DNA from: an uncultured Prevotellaceae bacterium
GTDB lineage: Bacteria > Bacteroidota > Bacteroidia > Bacteroidales > Bacteroidaceae
Assembly: GCA_900318915.1 (NCBI GenBank)
Contig: ONMI01000077.1
Span: 1-32,912 of the forward strand
Direction: 5' to 3'
DNA length: 32,912 nucleotides
Shown here: one piece after another, positions 25,985 to 32,912 of the stretch
How the letters are laid out: each line of letters begins with the position of its first letter
Position numbering within the stretch: position 1 is the first letter of the stretch
Notes under the pieces: generated by a model
What the model saw: only the letters and a program-made list of their open reading frames with translations
Database searches by the model: none
What the model was told of the DNA's origin: nothing
Translations under genes and position numbers: made by a program

Positions 25985-26149
25985 CTACGCCTGCATATAA
26001 TTGAGATAGAACCATGCCAGGGCCGCAATCACCAGGATGGTGATGACCGACTTGATGAGGCAGCTGGCAATTTTCCTGATGAGGAAGATTACGACGCACA
26101 GCACGATGATGCAGAAGGCATAATAAAGAATATTCTCGTTGCTCAGCAT
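25985..26149 (-). CDS. Small two-helix membrane protein (54 aa)
   Basis: ATG at 26149, stop TAG at 25987-25985. The protein starts MLSNENILYYAFCIIVLCVV and has two hydrophobic segments (about 8-24 and 31-48) separated by the basic loop RKIASCLIK, so it is probably an inner-membrane hairpin. It lies 26 bp after the pseudouridine synthase gene on the same strand and shares the bidirectional terminator. The family was not recognised. Calling it a gene rests on clean hydrophobic patterning and context. Confidence 0.65.
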   Translation of the reverse strand: MLSNENILYYAFCIIVLCVVIFLIRKIASCLIKSVITILVIAALAWFYLNYMQA

Positions 26150-26175
26150 AAGATTCAAATGATAAGGGTGATGAT

Positions 26176-27069
26176 TTACTGGAACAATTTTCTGAACTGG
26201 GTGGGCACCGGTGTGGTAAACTCCATGGGCTCACCGGTAATGGGATGGTAGAAGCACAGCATAAAAGCATGCAGACAGAGGCGGTGCAGCGGGTCGTCGC
26301 CGTTGCCGTATTTGGCATCGCCGCACACAGGATGCCCCATATCGGCAGCATGCACACGAATCTGATTTTTCCGTCCCGTTTCCAGTTTGAACTCCAAGAG
26401 CGAGTGGTCGGTGGTTCGTGCCAGGGTATGGAAATGCGTGACCGCATATTTTCCGCCATTGTCGACGGGCGACGAATACGTGAAATACGCCTTGTTGTCC
26501 TTCAGCCAGTTGGCTATGGTTCCTCCCTCGTCGAGCACCTCGCCGGAGACGACGGCCACATAGCGGCGGTCGAAGACGATATCGTGCCAGTTGTGTTCCA
26601 GTATCTGCTCGGTCTCCATATCCTTGGCATACACCATGAGTCCGCTGGTGTCGCGGTCCAGTCGGTGCACCACATGGGCGCGGCATTTCTGCCGTGTCTG
26701 TGCGAAATACTTGTCGAGCACGGCCTTGACATTGAGCGACGCATGGCCCGCCGCCATGGAGAGTATGCCGATTTCCTTCTCCACCACCACAAGATGCCGG
26801 TCTTCGTAGACGATTTTGACATAGCGGCTCTTGAACCGGTCGTTGCGCTTGGTTTTGCTCACCGCCACTTTCATGCCCGGCCTCAGCGGGAAATCGAACT
26901 GTGTGACCACCTTTCCGTCGACCTTGATGCCACGTCCCTGCAGGGTAGCCTTGATTTTGGATCTGCTCTGCCCTTCTATTGTCTCGAGGAGGTACTCCAG
27001 GAGCGGCTGCTCCTTCCTCACCTCATAATGGGTATACTCCCCCACTTTCTGACTGCTGTATTTCTTCAT
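26176..27069 (-). CDS. RluA/RluD-family pseudouridine synthase with S4 domain
   Basis: 297 aa from ATG 27069. An S4-like RNA-binding segment (LLEYLLETIEGQSRSKIKAT, about 23-42, and GIKVDGKVV) precedes the catalytic domain. HRLDRDTSGL (135-144) carries the catalytic Asp138, followed by KLETGRKNQIRVHAA and HPVCGDAKYG, all standard for the RluA family. It converts uridine to pseudouridine in rRNA; the exact site is unknown. An in-frame extension to 27252 reads through the intergenic repeats and is rejected. The -7 box TAACTTTG ends only 5 nt before the ATG, so the nearest transcript may be almost leaderless. Confidence 0.94.
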   Translation of the reverse strand: MKKYSSQKVGEYTHYEVRKEQPLLEYLLETIEGQSRSKIKATLQGRGIKVDGKVVTQFDFPLRPGMKVAVSKTKRNDRFKSRYVKIVYEDRHLVVVEKEIGILSMAAGHASLNVKAVLDKYFAQTRQKCRAHVVHRLDRDTSGLMVYAKDMETEQILEHNWHDIVFDRRYVAVVSGEVLDEGGTIANWLKDNKAYFTYSSPVDNGGKYAVTHFHTLARTTDHSLLEFKLETGRKNQIRVHAADMGHPVCGDAKYGNGDDPLHRLCLHAFMLCFYHPITGEPMEFTTPVPTQFRKLFQ

Positions 27070-27074
27070 GGGTG

Positions 27075-27082
27075 CAAAGTTA
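27075..27082 (-). promoter_or_regulatory. -7 box TAACTTTG of the pseudouridine synthase gene
   Basis: An exact TAnnTTTG match on the minus strand immediately before the gene. A second identical copy is at 27160-27167 because the surrounding element is duplicated, so two promoters 85 bp apart are possible. Confidence 0.6.
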
Positions 27083-27230
27083 CGAATAAACGAGCGCAAA
27101 ATGAAAGGAAAGCACTGTTTTTCTTTCATTTTGCCGAGTGTCAGTAACTTCGGCGCAGCCAAAGTTACGAATAAACGAGCGCAAAATGAAAGGAAAACTT
27201 GTTTTTCTTTCTTTTGCCGAGTGTCAGTAC
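27075..27230 (-). repeat. Tandemly duplicated ~85-bp intergenic element with palindrome and promoter box
   Basis: The stretch beginning CAAAGTTACGAATAAACGAG occurs at 27075 and again at 27160, with matching sequence through GCAAAATGAAAGGAAA, TTTTTCTTTC and GCCGAGTGTCAGTA. Within copy 1, GCAAAATGAAAG (27096-27107) and CTTTCATTTTGC (27123-27134) are perfect inverted repeats. Copy 2 has diverged slightly in its right arm. Confidence 0.9.
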
Positions 27231-27331
27231 TAATAAAGTTTGAGCAAAGCAAAATAAACTGTTTATTTCTATGACAGAATGGAGCGACTCAATTGATATG
27301 ACGACCTCGTTCAATCGGCATTTTTCGCCCG
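27231..27331. other. Intergenic tail of the CotH operon
   Basis: No gene. It holds a near-palindrome AAATAAAC-T-GTTTATTT (27252-27268), which could be a weak terminator or an operator site. No clear Rho-independent terminator was seen for the CotH gene. Confidence 0.4.
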
Positions 27332-30175
27332 TCATCTAACGCAGACCTTGCATTGCTCGGTATGACCATCCTTATACCGTACTACTTTGACATTTACGCC
27401 CCTTGTTGGACGAAGGACCCGTACTCCATTGATGTTGTAATAGCTGACACTCTCTATTTCGCCTGGAAGGATTTGAGAAATAATCGCATTCGGCGTTGTA
27501 TCTCTCCTGCAGTCGTTGGAAGTCTGCATGTTGTGAGTCCCAATGGTCGGATGATAGAACTTCCAGCAATCGCTTCCTCCGTCCGGGTATCTCCCTACTG
27601 TTTCTTTCGCTGAATGTGTGCCATAGCATAGAGAATCTCTCCATCGTCCATCTGACGATTGCAGGACCAAAAGGCAGTTGTCGACATTCTTCAATTTGAA
27701 TGGCAGATGCAGTTCGGATATAGAAGATTTGTCATCGCACCACACTATCAAATGACCACCTGGCTGTATGATGGTGTTTACCTCGCCCCCTGCATCAATC
27801 TGACATTTGCCCTGTTCATCCTCATCAGTACTAAAAAGCCACTGCGCCACATCAATGGCTTCTTGGCTTCTATTGTATAATTCTATCCAGTCAGCACGTT
27901 TGCCGTAGTCATTTACATAGATGTCATTGGCAGCACTAATCTCGTTGATGCAGATGGGTGACACATCTTCTTCTGTTTTCTCATATACTGCCGTATATGT
28001 ACCACTCTTTGTGATTTGGCATTCTTTATCATTGCTCAGCCATTTGCCCGTTTGGTCTCTCCAACCTGTAAATCGGTAGCCTTCAGCAGCATCAGTAGAG
28101 ATAGAGGCTGGAGCAAAGAGCACACCAGAGAAATTTCCGAAGGGAACTTCCATATCACTTATCTGAATCCGGGCGAATGGACAGTTTGTGCCTAAGTTCA
28201 CTTCTATCTTATTTGAGAGGGAATAGGATTTCATCAATGATTGTATGCGAGCCGTTCTATGGCTCTCTTCCCACATGGTTTGTTGCAACTTACTATAGGT
28301 GGTTGTTGTATAGCGGTTGTCGAATGACAGGGCATCCTTCACCAAAGAGCAAATGCTGTCTGCAATGAACTGGCACCGATCAGGAGTGTATATACTTCCA
28401 TGAAGGATGCAGTATGCCGTCACAAACAGTTGGCGGAATTTGCTATTTTCTTTTAGATTGCGATAGAGATATATGATCTCGTTATCATCCATTTCGTTGT
28501 TATCCAAATCTTCCACATTGTTAGTGTTTTCCCAGGTCAGGTCCTGATCGAAGAACACGAAGTGGAACTTCCCGTCATCTTGCCATCGATAGCCTTTCAC
28601 GTTGTTATTGTTTAGAACCCAGTCACTTGTGCCCGTGTAACATATCGATGCCATATAGCGCACAAATTCGTCGATATCGAGTACCTCTGCCACACGAGTA
28701 TATCCTTCGTCAGTATCAGCATAGTATGACGATTGAATCATCCTGTCGAAAGCCTCACGGGTACCGCCTTTCTGATGGTAACTTCCACTACTGTACTCAA
28801 AGCCGTCAATCTCGTCATCATCGTAGCCATAGTTAGCTGCGCCATGAAACCGATTGCTCGGCTCCCGAACATTCATCATGGCTAAATACTTGCCATTGAC
28901 AAACACATGAGCAGGCTGAAACTCTTGTGCATCGACATAGAAGCCGCTTGTCGTCAACACCTGTTGGGTGATACCGTCTTTGATACGAGGCCCACCATCA
29001 GTTCGATTATTGTTGCCTCCATTACGAATCAACAGTTGCTTATACTCGTTGTATGGTTTGGCAGCAAAAGGAGAATTAGGGAAATGCCCATTGCCATCAT
29101 ATAGCTTTTTGGCCTGTACCTTAAACGAGGCTGGCTTGAAATGACGGCTCCATCCGCCAGCCACTTCGAAACTCGTCTCTTGATTGATGAGCATTTTGCC
29201 GTCTGCTGTCAGATACTCGAAGTTGACCGGACGCTCCCAATCCATATTGAGATTGGATTTTCCCGTTGAACCACGTCCCTGTATGCCGTTCTTGCCGTCC
29301 ACATAGCAACCAATCATGTCGTCGTAGAGATTGCGTGGGTCTGTAGTGACAGCGACGATAGGCAAATAGTAGTTTTTATCTTTGTAGATGTATGTACGAG
29401 AGACCACACCGCTCGGGAGATAGGCATCAGAGAACAACCGCAGACGTAACACCGTGGTCTTTGATACCGAAAAAAGTCCATCAGCGCTCGTCTTTCCATT
29501 TGTGAGTGTCGGAGTGCTGCCGTCTGTTGTGTAGCGGAGAGTCGTGCCAGAAGGTATCTGCACATGCACATCAAATCCAGAAGTGAAGAGCCTTGAATCG
29601 CAGTCAATCTCTGGAGCTGGCAAACACTCCTGAGCATAGTGACCTGCATTAGGCGCACCTGGAGTTGGCAAACCACAATATTGCCATTCGTCAGCTTCCA
29701 AACTTACTCTTGCATAGCTGCAACGCGGAACGGAGGCAGGATAAGTTATGGATAAGCCCACCTCTCTACCATTTCTTGACAGATACAGCGTGCCACCTTT
29801 TCTGTCTAGTTTGAATCTCACTTGCTTTGTTGCATCAGGTCCATATTCTCCATCGGCTGCGTTATGGTCAAAGAAAACGCATTGATAACATCCAGGCTTC
29901 AGCATACCATAGCCTGACAGACGATATTTCGTCAGAAATTCCGAATCATCGCTTATATACCACCCATCTAACGATACACTCGTAGCAGTCGGATTGTATA
30001 ACTCAACCCAACCGCCGTAGTTATTCGAGTAATCAATCGTTTGGTCGATGTTCGCGACACAAACTTCAGTGAATAACAGAGAGTTTTGTGCATTCAAGCC
30101 CAAAACCAATGCGAAAACTGAGGCGATGCAACACTCTCTTTTTGTAAAATTATTGTGCATATTTTTTCTTTTCAT
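27332..30175 (-). CDS. CotH-kinase-family surface protein with lamin-tail domains
   Basis: 947 aa from ATG 30175, chosen because AAAGG precedes it and a signal peptide follows (CIASVFALVLGLNAQ). Domains in order: lamin-tail domain (TEVCVANIDQTIDYSNNYGG...), chitobiase C-terminal-like module (LRYTTDGSTPTLTNG), CotH kinase domain (YLPIVAVTTDPRNLYDD ... FHFVFFDQDLTWENT), a repeat-like module (YRFTGWRDQTGKW), a second lamin-tail domain (INEISAANDIYVNDYGKRAD), and a C-terminus YYNINGVRVLRPTRGVNV resembling Prevotella-type secretion tails. CotH proteins are atypical protein kinases in spore coats and fungal walls; in Bacteroidetes they are secreted with unknown targets. The start lies 7 bp after the methyltransferase stop, so the two are co-transcribed. 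Base composition is more AT-rich than the PUL genes. Confidence 0.88.
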   Translation of the reverse strand: MKRKNMHNNFTKRECCIASVFALVLGLNAQNSLLFTEVCVANIDQTIDYSNNYGGWVELYNPTATSVSLDGWYISDDSEFLTKYRLSGYGMLKPGCYQCVFFDHNAADGEYGPDATKQVRFKLDRKGGTLYLSRNGREVGLSITYPASVPRCSYARVSLEADEWQYCGLPTPGAPNAGHYAQECLPAPEIDCDSRLFTSGFDVHVQIPSGTTLRYTTDGSTPTLTNGKTSADGLFSVSKTTVLRLRLFSDAYLPSGVVSRTYIYKDKNYYLPIVAVTTDPRNLYDDMIGCYVDGKNGIQGRGSTGKSNLNMDWERPVNFEYLTADGKMLINQETSFEVAGGWSRHFKPASFKVQAKKLYDGNGHFPNSPFAAKPYNEYKQLLIRNGGNNNRTDGGPRIKDGITQQVLTTSGFYVDAQEFQPAHVFVNGKYLAMMNVREPSNRFHGAANYGYDDDEIDGFEYSSGSYHQKGGTREAFDRMIQSSYYADTDEGYTRVAEVLDIDEFVRYMASICYTGTSDWVLNNNNVKGYRWQDDGKFHFVFFDQDLTWENTNNVEDLDNNEMDDNEIIYLYRNLKENSKFRQLFVTAYCILHGSIYTPDRCQFIADSICSLVKDALSFDNRYTTTTYSKLQQTMWEESHRTARIQSLMKSYSLSNKIEVNLGTNCPFARIQISDMEVPFGNFSGVLFAPASISTDAAEGYRFTGWRDQTGKWLSNDKECQITKSGTYTAVYEKTEEDVSPICINEISAANDIYVNDYGKRADWIELYNRSQEAIDVAQWLFSTDEDEQGKCQIDAGGEVNTIIQPGGHLIVWCDDKSSISELHLPFKLKNVDNCLLVLQSSDGRWRDSLCYGTHSAKETVGRYPDGGSDCWKFYHPTIGTHNMQTSNDCRRDTTPNAIISQILPGEIESVSYYNINGVRVLRPTRGVNVKVVRYKDGHTEQCKVCVR

Positions 30176-30182
30176 CCTTTGA

Positions 30183-30980
30183 TTATCTTGTAGCTTGACG
30201 AAGTAAATACCATGCTGATGTAGTATAGAAGTTGCGTAGATATGGAACATTGGCAAAGAAAGTCCACTGGCGGCGAGGATTTATGTGGAACTTCTGCTTG
30301 TAGTGTGGATTGATGAGCCAAAGGGTGCGCTTGCAAATGTTATAACCGACTTCGTGAACCAGTCGTTCAAAGTTCTCGACGGTCATCCGCGAGTCTCGTA
30401 TGCTCATCAGCTCGCCAATGTTACTTGCCGTGGCTCCGCTTGTCTTCAACAGGTATTTGTAGAGCGGTTTGGGCAGCAAATGAATGAAAGGAAGTTTGGA
30501 GGCAAAGCCCACGCTTATTTGCTGATGACCGCCGAAAGGGTTCTGCCAAGCCGGAAAGCCGAAGAAAACAATGCCCTCCTGTTTGAGAAAAGACTTAATG
30601 TGAAGAAGAAAGCCTCGTTTACATTTTGGTTCGATATGCTCTATTACATCGTGAACAAGCACGAGGTCATACCGTTCATCCTCCGTCCTTGGCTCTTCTG
30701 AAAGGAGAAAATCCTGACAGATAAAAGTTCCCTTCTGGTGATATTCTGTAAAGAACATTCGTGCTTCATTGACTCGTTCCTTACAGATATCAATGCCTGT
30801 CACTCTACAACCTAATTCTGCGAAGGGAAGCAGATTGCCGCCCTCGCCACAGCCAATTTCCAGTACGCGGGTGTCTGGCGTTAGTTTGATGTATCTATTC
30901 AGGTATTCCATATAGAATATCCGGGCTGTGTTAGCCAATTCACAGAAATACTGTCTGCGGTTCAGATGTCGCTGCTGCAT
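30183..30980 (-). CDS. Class I SAM-dependent methyltransferase
   Basis: 265 aa from ATG 30980; the in-frame extension to 31028 translates the promoter boxes and is rejected. Motif I is RVLEIGCGEGGNLLPFAELG (38-57), then GIDICKERV (acidic residue binding the ribose) and YDLVLVHDVIEHI, typical of the Methyltransf_11/23 superfamily (UbiG-like fold). It has no signal peptide. The acceptor is unknown; similar proteins act on glycan, lipid or quinone substrates. The basic C-terminal part (HYKQKFHINPRRQWTFF) looks suited to binding a negatively charged or membrane-bound partner. It is first in an operon with the CotH protein, under the putative ECF promoter at 31011-31042. Confidence 0.88.
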   Translation of the reverse strand: MQQRHLNRRQYFCELANTARIFYMEYLNRYIKLTPDTRVLEIGCGEGGNLLPFAELGCRVTGIDICKERVNEARMFFTEYHQKGTFICQDFLLSEEPRTEDERYDLVLVHDVIEHIEPKCKRGFLLHIKSFLKQEGIVFFGFPAWQNPFGGHQQISVGFASKLPFIHLLPKPLYKYLLKTSGATASNIGELMSIRDSRMTVENFERLVHEVGYNICKRTLWLINPHYKQKFHINPRRQWTFFANVPYLRNFYTTSAWYLLRQATR

Positions 30981-31010
30981 TGTCTTTTCTTGTTTTGTTT
31001 CTCTATAAGG

Positions 31011-31042
31011 ATAGATACCACAAAGCAAGAAAAGACTGCACG
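31011..31042 (-). promoter_or_regulatory. Putative ECF-sigma promoter of methyltransferase-CotH operon
   Basis: Minus strand: CGTGCAGTCTTTT (31042-31030), 9-nt gap, TGGTATCTAT (31020-31011). The gap between GTGCAG and GTATCT is 17 nt. The same two boxes occur upstream of the sigma-barrel gene, and there is no TAnnTTTG in this stretch. It ends 30 nt before the ATG at 30980. Confidence 0.6.
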
Positions 31043-31057
31043 ACTACAAAAGGGAAA

Positions 31058-32746
31058 CTACCATGTTATGCGGATTCCTAATGGCAGCGAGAACATAAAT
31101 GGATGTTCCGTGCGATAGGTCTCTATGTCGCTTCCCGTCGGGATATAGTATTGCAGACTTGGCTCAGCAAAGAAGCCGATGTTAGGTGTTAGGTTATATT
31201 GCAAGCCAAGACCAGTACCTACCGACCACTGCAGCGGAGCATGGAGTGTATACTTCTCTTCCAGTTCTTTCATGCCGTTCACGAAATAGCCGATACAGAA
31301 CGGTGCATAAACAGGTATATCCACCTTTGCACCAAGACTTCCATAGAGATTCCATCGCCTAACATTATATATATGATATATACCTTTCAGCGGTATGCCG
31401 AGGTAATGTATGGTCTGCTGCTCACGGATGGCGTTCCTGTCAGTGCCTATCTCAGATTCTGACTTTAGACGGCTATAGCTCAAGCCAGTCTCCAAACCAA
31501 AGCGGTTATTCAGTTTATACTTCAATGCCAAAGAGAAAGTGATTGGCATGTAATGGTGAGTCTTACGCTCAATCTTATCCGTGCCGGGCTGAGCAGCGTT
31601 GTTTTGGGCAATCTTCAACAAGATTTGATACGTCTTGTAATCGACTTCCAGGATTCCGCTCTGTAAGGCTTCGGCATAGTCGCTCCATTTGTCGAAAGAG
31701 CGTATACGCGGAACGTCTGATGTGGCGTCTGTCATCTCCTTCTCTGTGAGCGAGAACGGACTATTATCATTTTGTTCGCCCATGCTACCAGTGTATGCCA
31801 TATCTACAGACCACTTTTGCCCCTTGTTCTCTACTTCTATCGGCTTTTCCGGAGTCAAATCAGCAATATGTGTATCTTTGTCTGGACGCAAATTGGGCAA
31901 CGGTTTGTTGTCGTGCAAGATGGTTGTAGTGTCGGTTCGCTCTGTTTCTTCGTCGGTATGATGGAGCGTGTCCGCAGGAGTAAGACTATCTACAGGAACA
32001 TCTTTGACAGGAACAATGGCTATCTTCTGTGGAGTAATTATTGGAATGGTTGGAGTTCCTTGCTCTACCCCAGGAGTTCCTTCGTCATCATGCTTTGTTT
32101 CAAGCGTAGTATGATCTTGTTTTATTATCACCGGCCCTGGTGCCTCAATTGTCCTTCCCGTTTTATAAAGATAGATGGCCAAAGGCAATACAAGCGGTAA
32201 AAGCCATAGTAGCCAATACTGCGCAAGTGACTTCTGCAACATCTTCTTTGCCCGTGACAGCTGTGACGATGAAGAGTGGGCTGCAATTCCAAGGATTTCG
32301 GCAATTTCCTTGTGCGACATTTCTTGGATGACCGCCAATTTGAACACCTGCCCATAGCCGTTGGGCAGCGCATCTACAGCCGCCATCAGTTCTGCCATTG
32401 TCGGCAATGGCTTGTCGTCTGATGGAATAGGTTCATATGGAAGTTCTTCTTCTGAGAGTGTGGAAAGAGAAAGCATTGAAGGATTATGATGTCGCTGCAT
32501 ATAGCGTCGGGCAACATTCGTTGTAATACTTGTCAGCCATGCCTCAAAGCGTTGTGGGTCATTCAATTGATTGATTTTGGCAAAGGCTAGTAAAAAAGCA
32601 TCATGTGCTAATTCCTCTGCTATTTGTCGATTGCCGACGATGCGTTGGCATATCCCCGTCATTTGTCGGTGATATGCCTTATATAGGCTTCCAAGTGCAG
32701 TCTCGTCGCCATGTCGCCCTCGCTCTATGAGTCCTTCTATGTCCAT
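31058..32746 (-). CDS. ECF sigma factor fused to a transmembrane helix and an outer-membrane beta-barrel
   Basis: 562 aa in one uninterrupted frame from ATG 32746; the GTG extension to 32800 is rejected because it translates the promoter boxes. Sigma region 2 is about 15-85 (LYKAYHRQMTGICQRIVGNR, ELAHDAFLLAFAKINQL) and region 4 about 115-172 (helix-turn-helix MSHKEIAEILGIAAHSSSSQ). Directly after region 4 comes one hydrophobic helix (177-194, YWLLWLLPLVLPLAIYLY) with basic residues on its N-side, so the sigma part faces the cytoplasm. Residues 195-310 are a Pro/Thr/Asp-rich periplasmic linker. Residues about 311-562 look like an outer-membrane beta-barrel of the OMP_b-brl/PorT type (LALKYKLNNRFGLETGLSYS, HYLGIPLKGIY, ending IRITW). 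There is no separate anti-sigma domain or gene. A protein of this layout would span both membranes and probably needs proteolysis to free the sigma domain. Confidence 0.88.
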   Translation of the reverse strand: MDIEGLIERGRHGDETALGSLYKAYHRQMTGICQRIVGNRQIAEELAHDAFLLAFAKINQLNDPQRFEAWLTSITTNVARRYMQRHHNPSMLSLSTLSEEELPYEPIPSDDKPLPTMAELMAAVDALPNGYGQVFKLAVIQEMSHKEIAEILGIAAHSSSSQLSRAKKMLQKSLAQYWLLWLLPLVLPLAIYLYKTGRTIEAPGPVIIKQDHTTLETKHDDEGTPGVEQGTPTIPIITPQKIAIVPVKDVPVDSLTPADTLHHTDEETERTDTTTILHDNKPLPNLRPDKDTHIADLTPEKPIEVENKGQKWSVDMAYTGSMGEQNDNSPFSLTEKEMTDATSDVPRIRSFDKWSDYAEALQSGILEVDYKTYQILLKIAQNNAAQPGTDKIERKTHHYMPITFSLALKYKLNNRFGLETGLSYSRLKSESEIGTDRNAIREQQTIHYLGIPLKGIYHIYNVRRWNLYGSLGAKVDIPVYAPFCIGYFVNGMKELEEKYTLHAPLQWSVGTGLGLQYNLTPNIGFFAEPSLQYYIPTGSDIETYRTEHPFMFSLPLGIRITW

Positions 32747-32770
32747 CGAAAACACACTGCCTCTACTGAT

Positions 32771-32801
32771 ATAGATACCACTTTTCCAAAAAGACTGCAC
32801 G
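32771..32801 (-). promoter_or_regulatory. Putative autoregulatory ECF promoter of the sigma-barrel gene
   Basis: Minus strand: CGTGCAGTCTTTT (32801-32789), 8-nt gap, TGGTATCTAT (32780-32771). The gap between GTGCAG and GTATCT is 16 nt. Both boxes are identical to those before the methyltransferase gene while the spacer differs. It ends 24 nt before the ATG at 32746. Confidence 0.6.
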
Positions 32802-32912
32802 GGAAATATAATTTTTTAAGGTGAGTTCTATTAATTCTGTTTGATATTAAAGGCAGTATTCCATAGAATTTGTTTCGGTCGCTTTTTGTTTTTATTCGGT
32901 GCATAGCGTCAA
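32802..32912. other. Upstream flank of the sigma-barrel gene
   Basis: AT-rich, no open frame or RNA gene recognised before the window ends. Confidence 0.5.

Noticed and set aside
25938..26459. 173-codon minus-strand frame overlapping the pseudouridine synthase
   Set aside because: It overlaps the 3' end of a clear RluA-family gene in another frame and hides the better 54-aa gene.
27068..27274. 68-codon plus-strand frame with repeated VTNKRAQNERK
   Set aside because: It is a translation of the duplicated intergenic element, and the repeat in the peptide only reflects the DNA duplication.
31058..32746. Separate sigma and anti-sigma genes merged by a gene-calling error
   Set aside because: The frame is continuous through region 4 and the membrane helix with no stop or start in between, and no anti-sigma domain is present; sequence error remains possible and is listed as a check.
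32747..32800. 18-residue N-terminal extension of the sigma-barrel protein from GTG
   Set aside because: The extension translates the two promoter boxes that are also found, in a non-coding place, upstream of the methyltransferase.

Overview
The window looks like chromosome from a Bacteroidales bacterium, most likely a high-GC member of the Prevotellaceae. Evidence: a SusC/SusD pair, several TAnnTTTG (-7) promoters of the Bacteroidetes type, weak Shine-Dalgarno sites, a DUF4838/GH163 protein, GH92/GH97/GH125/GH130 enzymes, and a CotH/lamin-tail surface protein. There are no tRNA or rRNA genes and no CRISPR array, and I see no insertion sequence.

Region 1 (1-4304, minus strand) is an operon for mannose-rich N-glycan cores: GH92 alpha-mannosidase, then GH125 exo-alpha-1,6-mannosidase, then a GH130 mannoside phosphorylase cut by the window edge. 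Region 2 (4451-9940, plus strand) holds a 62-aa Gly-rich small protein with a strong terminator, an SH3+SPOR lipoprotein followed by a SusB-like GH97, a four-helix-bundle protein, and a MenE with an internal repeat expansion. Region 3 (10114-25940, plus strand) is a polysaccharide utilisation locus: SusC, SusD (C-terminal frameshift), a serpin lipoprotein, then a tight operon GH92-GH29-GH163/DUF4838-GH3. Together with region 1 this set fits stepwise breakdown of N-glycans. The GH29+GH3 pair suggests plant-type glycans carrying alpha-1,3-fucose and beta-1,2-xylose (inference).

Region 4 (25985-27240, minus strand) has a 54-aa membrane protein and an RluA-type pseudouridine synthase, preceded by a tandemly duplicated ~85-bp intergenic element. 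Region 5 (27332-32801, minus strand) is visibly more AT-rich. Its first gene encodes, in one chain, an ECF sigma factor, one inner-membrane helix, a periplasmic linker and an outer-membrane beta-barrel. A non-housekeeping two-box sequence (GTGCAGTCTTTT then TGGTATCTAT) lies upstream of this gene and again upstream of the following methyltransferase-CotH operon. The simplest reading is an envelope-spanning sigma factor that drives itself and its neighbours; this is the most interesting system in the window.

Three genes (four-helix protein, serpin, GH3) end inside short tandem repeats whose first unit contains the gene's own stop codon, so the arrays are strings of stop codons.
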